From Endozoicomonas sp965199185 (GTDB lineage: Bacteria > Pseudomonadota > Gammaproteobacteria > Pseudomonadales > Endozoicomonadaceae), in the NCBI GenBank assembly GCA_965199185.1, contig CBDAQW010000022.1, positions 1 to 64,000 on the forward strand: a stretch of 64,000 nt of DNA, given 5' to 3'. This document shows, in pieces, positions 61,739 to 64,000 of the stretch (within the stretch, counting starts at the first letter, position 1; each line of letters begins with the position of its first letter). Position numbers and translations under genes: made by a program. A model generated the notes under the pieces. That model ran no database searches. It was not told the origin of the DNA and worked only from the letters and a program-made list of their open reading frames with translations.

Positions 61739-61785
61739 TGTGGCTGACTCCTTTTTTTGATCAGAATAAGCGATTAGCCCTTCAT

Positions 61786-61820
61786 AAAAAAGGGAGAATC
61801 CATACAGATTCTCCCTTTTT
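61786..61820. terminator. Bidirectional terminator
   Basis: AAAAAAGGGAGAATC, a short loop and GATTCTCCCTTTTT form a long hairpin with A and T flanks. It lies 19 bp after the FkpA-type gene on the minus strand. Confidence 0.9.
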
Positions 61821-61838
61821 ATTCAGCCTGAAAAAAGA

Positions 61839-62597
61839 TTAACCTGCATCAGCTGGCTTGTTCTCATCTTCTTTCTTTTCAACGCTGATCAGTTCAACGT
61901 CGAATACCAGCACAGAGCCTGCTGGAATATTACCGACTTCCTGATCGCCGTAACCGAGCTCTGCAGGAATAAACAGCTTGTACTGAGCGCCTTCATTCAT
62001 CAGGGCAACGCCTTCGGTCCAACCCTTGATGACATTTGCCAGCGGGAAGGTAGCAGGTTCATTACGATCAATGCTGCTATCAAATTTGGTACCATCGATT
62101 AATGTACCTGTGTAGTGAACGGTGACGGTATCTGCAGCCGTAGGCCTGGCACCTTCACCGGCTTTGATTACTTCATATTGCAGGCCAGAGTCAGTGACCT
62201 TTACGGCAGTGTTCTTGGCATTTTCTGCAAGAAACTCTTCACCAGCCTTTTTGGTAGCGGTCAGCTTTTCTTCAGCCTTTTCTTTGACCACTGTATTCAT
62301 ACGCGCTTCGTGACCACGCAGGGCTGAACCAATGTCTTCTTCAGTCATCCTGATGCTGGCTTCCAGAGCATCAATCAAACCCTGTTTGACCAGTGCACGA
62401 TCAAGAACAACACCCAGTTCATCCTGCTGCTTCAAAGTCTGGTTAGCGAAGTTACCAACAGAAGCGCCGATAGCATAGGCTGCTTTCTGTTCATCGGTAT
62501 TCAGCTGAACTTCCGGTGATTTCGGGGTATCCTCTTTACAACCTGCTGCCAGCATAAACACCGCAGCCAAAGCGGAGACTTTAAAAACCTTTTTCAT
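61839..62597 (-). CDS. fkpA: FKBP-type peptidyl-prolyl isomerase, lipoprotein (FkpA/Mip-like)
   Basis: This 252-aa periplasmic or surface foldase has a lipobox signal (MKKVFKVSALAAVFMLAAGC), an N-terminal dimerisation domain (about 45-130) and a C-terminal FKBP domain (VHYTGTLIDGTKFDSS, AELGYGDQEVGNIPAGSVLVF). Homologues catalyse proline isomerisation; Mip proteins promote infection in several intracellular bacteria. The start overlaps the end of the Cys-rich small ORF by 17 bp. Confidence 0.92.
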   Translation of the reverse strand: MKKVFKVSALAAVFMLAAGCKEDTPKSPEVQLNTDEQKAAYAIGASVGNFANQTLKQQDELGVVLDRALVKQGLIDALEASIRMTEEDIGSALRGHEARMNTVVKEKAEEKLTATKKAGEEFLAENAKNTAVKVTDSGLQYEVIKAGEGARPTAADTVTVHYTGTLIDGTKFDSSIDRNEPATFPLANVIKGWTEGVALMNEGAQYKLFIPAELGYGDQEVGNIPAGSVLVFDVELISVEKKEDENKPADAG

Positions 62598-62718
62598 ATC
62601 GGTATCCGTAGTTGTAGTCGTTTTGTCCCCATCTATTTGCGGGGCAGTTACATTCAAGCAGCGGGCAATCATGGCATACGCACGTCTGCGGTTGAACTGT
62701 AATATCGTCGATTTTCAT
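62581..62718 (-). CDS. Cys-rich small ORF overlapping fkpA start
   Basis: ATG 62718 lies eight bases after CAGGA. The 45-aa frame has five cysteines in TCVCHDCPLLECNC and ends at TAA 62581, 17 bp inside fkpA in another frame. It could be a translation-coupled leader or a small metal- or redox-binding protein. Nothing similar is recognised. Confidence 0.55.
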   Translation of the reverse strand: MKIDDITVQPQTCVCHDCPLLECNCPANRWGQNDYNYGYRYEKGF

Positions 62719-63066
62719 AAAAAAATCCTGAAATATACAGTTTCCTTACAGTTTGTTATTCAAATGGATTTAATGCTCCCGACGACACAATGAATCCGCT
62801 GATGTTTGATAATAGACGCTGAATAAGCAAAACAGGTAATAACTTTATTATTTTGAAATGCTTTCTTACTGATTAGTACGAAAGTTTATTCAACCTGAGT
62901 TTTACCATCTATTTAACAGAATGACTGCCAACGGTTATTAGCATGTATCCAAAACCGTCTTTCTGAATCACAAAGACAGACTAACACCCTTTCTCAGTAT
63001 TAATAAAGGATTGCTTTCATGGTGGGAGGTCGAAGCAGGCCAAAGCAGGCTGAAGCCAACTCCGAT
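62719..63066. other. Intergenic region before fkpA locus
   Basis: This is 348 bp, AT-rich in the middle, with no supported gene. It should contain the promoter of the Cys-rich ORF/fkpA transcript near 62730-62800. No clear operator is visible. Confidence 0.4.
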
Positions 63067-64000
63067 CTACAGGGCGTTGCTTCGGGTGGTAGCCCGGTGT
63101 GAAGAGGCAGGGAGCATCAATGAAATACAGACGGTCAGCAGAATAAACACACTGGATATCCACAGACAACTGATTAGCCCGCCAACCTGAAAAGCCCAAC
63201 CCGATAGCACCGTACCAATCAATCGTCCCATAGCGTTTGCCATATAGTAAAAACCGACGTCCATAGATGCACCATCTTCACGGGCATAACTGACGATCAG
63301 ATAAGAGTGCAGCGACGAGTTAATGGCAAACACCGCGCCGAAAGCGAGAAGTCCGGCAATAATGGTGAACGAAGGATGCCACTGAAACTGAACCCCCAGC
63401 GTTACCAGCAGCGAGACTGTCAGTAGTGCAATAGCCCAGACAATAGCCGATACCCGGCTCTGCGCGGCGCTCTGTCCGGAACCGGTGATTTTTGGCGCCA
63501 GCCCCTGAATCACGCCATAACCCATCACCCACAGAGCCATAAAGCCTCCGGTTTCAGAGTGATTCCAGCCAAACACTGAGCCTAGATAAATAGGCAGTGC
63601 AATCACAAACCAGACATCCCGCGAACCAAACAGAAACATTCTTGCCGCAGAAAGAATATTGATTGCTCTGCTGCTGGAAAATAGCTGATTAAATTTGGGT
63701 TTGGTTTTCGCCTTGCCTATCTCTTTTTCCAGAAATATCAGGCTGCCCACAAGTACTAGCAACAAGACGGCCGCCATAGCCAGCATACTGTTCTGAAAGC
63801 CAATGGTACTCAGCAGCGCGCCACCCAGAAAAAAGCCAGCACCCTTGAGCGCATTCTTGGAGCCGGTCAGCACGGCAACCCACTTATATAATTTGCCTTG
63901 CTGATTGGCGCTGACCAGATTTTTAATGGAGGTTTTGGCGCTCATTTTATTTAAGTCTTTGGCAATACCGGAAATCGCCTGCGCTACCATAACCAGGGGC
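63067..64000 (-). CDS. arsJ: MFS transporter, ArsJ-like organoarsenical exporter, 5' end outside window
   Basis: At least 311 residues of a major-facilitator protein are visible; the frame continues past 64000. The segment SGIAKDLNKMSAKTSIKNL followed by KWVAVLTGSKNALKGAGFFLGG is characteristic of ArsJ. In known systems ArsJ exports 1-arseno-3-phosphoglycerate made by a partner GAPDH; the partner is not in this window. About eight helices are visible. The alternative is another MFS efflux protein. Confidence 0.7.
   Translation of the reverse strand, partial: PLVMVAQAISGIAKDLNKMSAKTSIKNLVSANQQGKLYKWVAVLTGSKNALKGAGFFLGGALLSTIGFQNSMLAMAAVLLLVLVGSLIFLEKEIGKAKTKPKFNQLFSSSRAINILSAARMFLFGSRDVWFVIALPIYLGSVFGWNHSETGGFMALWVMGYGVIQGLAPKITGSGQSAAQSRVSAIVWAIALLTVSLLVTLGVQFQWHPSFTIIAGLLAFGAVFAINSSLHSYLIVSYAREDGASMDVGFYYMANAMGRLIGTVLSGWAFQVGGLISCLWISSVFILLTVCISLMLPASSHRATTRSNAL

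Overview
The window looks like chromosome from a host-associated marine gammaproteobacterium, most likely Endozoicomonas or a close relative. This is an inference from a Ysc-type type III secretion locus, an artPIQM/argR arginine-uptake module, a class II DAHP synthase, very large coiled-coil proteins and a eukaryote-type BIR/RING protein. No rRNA or other taxonomic marker is present to prove it.

Layout. 1-4200: the end of a small HicA-like gene, hsdM-hsdS with no hsdR beside them, degenerate intergenic repeats, and sodB. 4200-15070: a membrane coiled-coil protein (probably starting at ATT), a lipoprotein, a 1465-aa coiled-coil protein, and then a helicase-like reading frame cut into six pieces. 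15100-21320: a PilZ protein, a hairpin-rich 181-bp element, yigZ, the BIR+RING inhibitor-of-apoptosis-like protein, sbcB and a degenerate receiver. 21740-24380: a FixJ-type regulator and aspA. 24588-32121: the type III export genes sctN-O-P-Q-R-S-T-U with a CesT-like chaperone. 32276-37454: tadA, purL and a glycine-zipper lipoprotein. 37473-45025: a lipid-linked glycosylation cluster (gtrB, gtrA, ydjC-like, GT39) split by an ISAs1-family IS, then a MITE-like relic and a complete IS4-family IS. 45127-48490: sseA, an attenuator-controlled ACT-like gene, class II DAHP synthase and four identical tandem tRNA-Pro genes. 48529-57930: an aldo/keto reductase, patatin phospholipase, dgt, topB, fadH, an enoyl-CoA hydratase and a TetR repressor with two operators. 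57981-64000: artPIQM, argR with a perfect ARG box, a small membrane protein, a Cys-rich small ORF joined to an FkpA-type foldase, and an ArsJ-like exporter running off the edge.

Highlights. (1) Between 10730 and 13003 one long reading frame is broken six times, every time in the +1 direction. Each break fits a pyrimidine-ending codon followed by AGA (five) or TGA (one), with a GAN codon resuming. Helicase motifs I-III and V-VI lie in different frames. This is either a strikingly one-sided pseudogene or a multi-site +1 frameshifted gene. (2) A bacterial protein carries a perfect BIR zinc signature and a C-terminal RING-HC finger, the architecture of animal IAPs. (3) The needle-length ruler gene sctP holds twelve 39-bp repeats and a C10 tract. 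(4) A leader peptide with overlapping antiterminator and terminator precedes a lone ACT-like gene.

How the genes could work together: the secretion system, chaperone, BIR/RING protein and patatin lipase suggest intimate contact with eukaryotic cells. The gtr cluster would modify the cell surface, and the art/argR and fadH/TetR modules would supply arginine and degrade unsaturated fatty acids. The host-interaction reading is inference.
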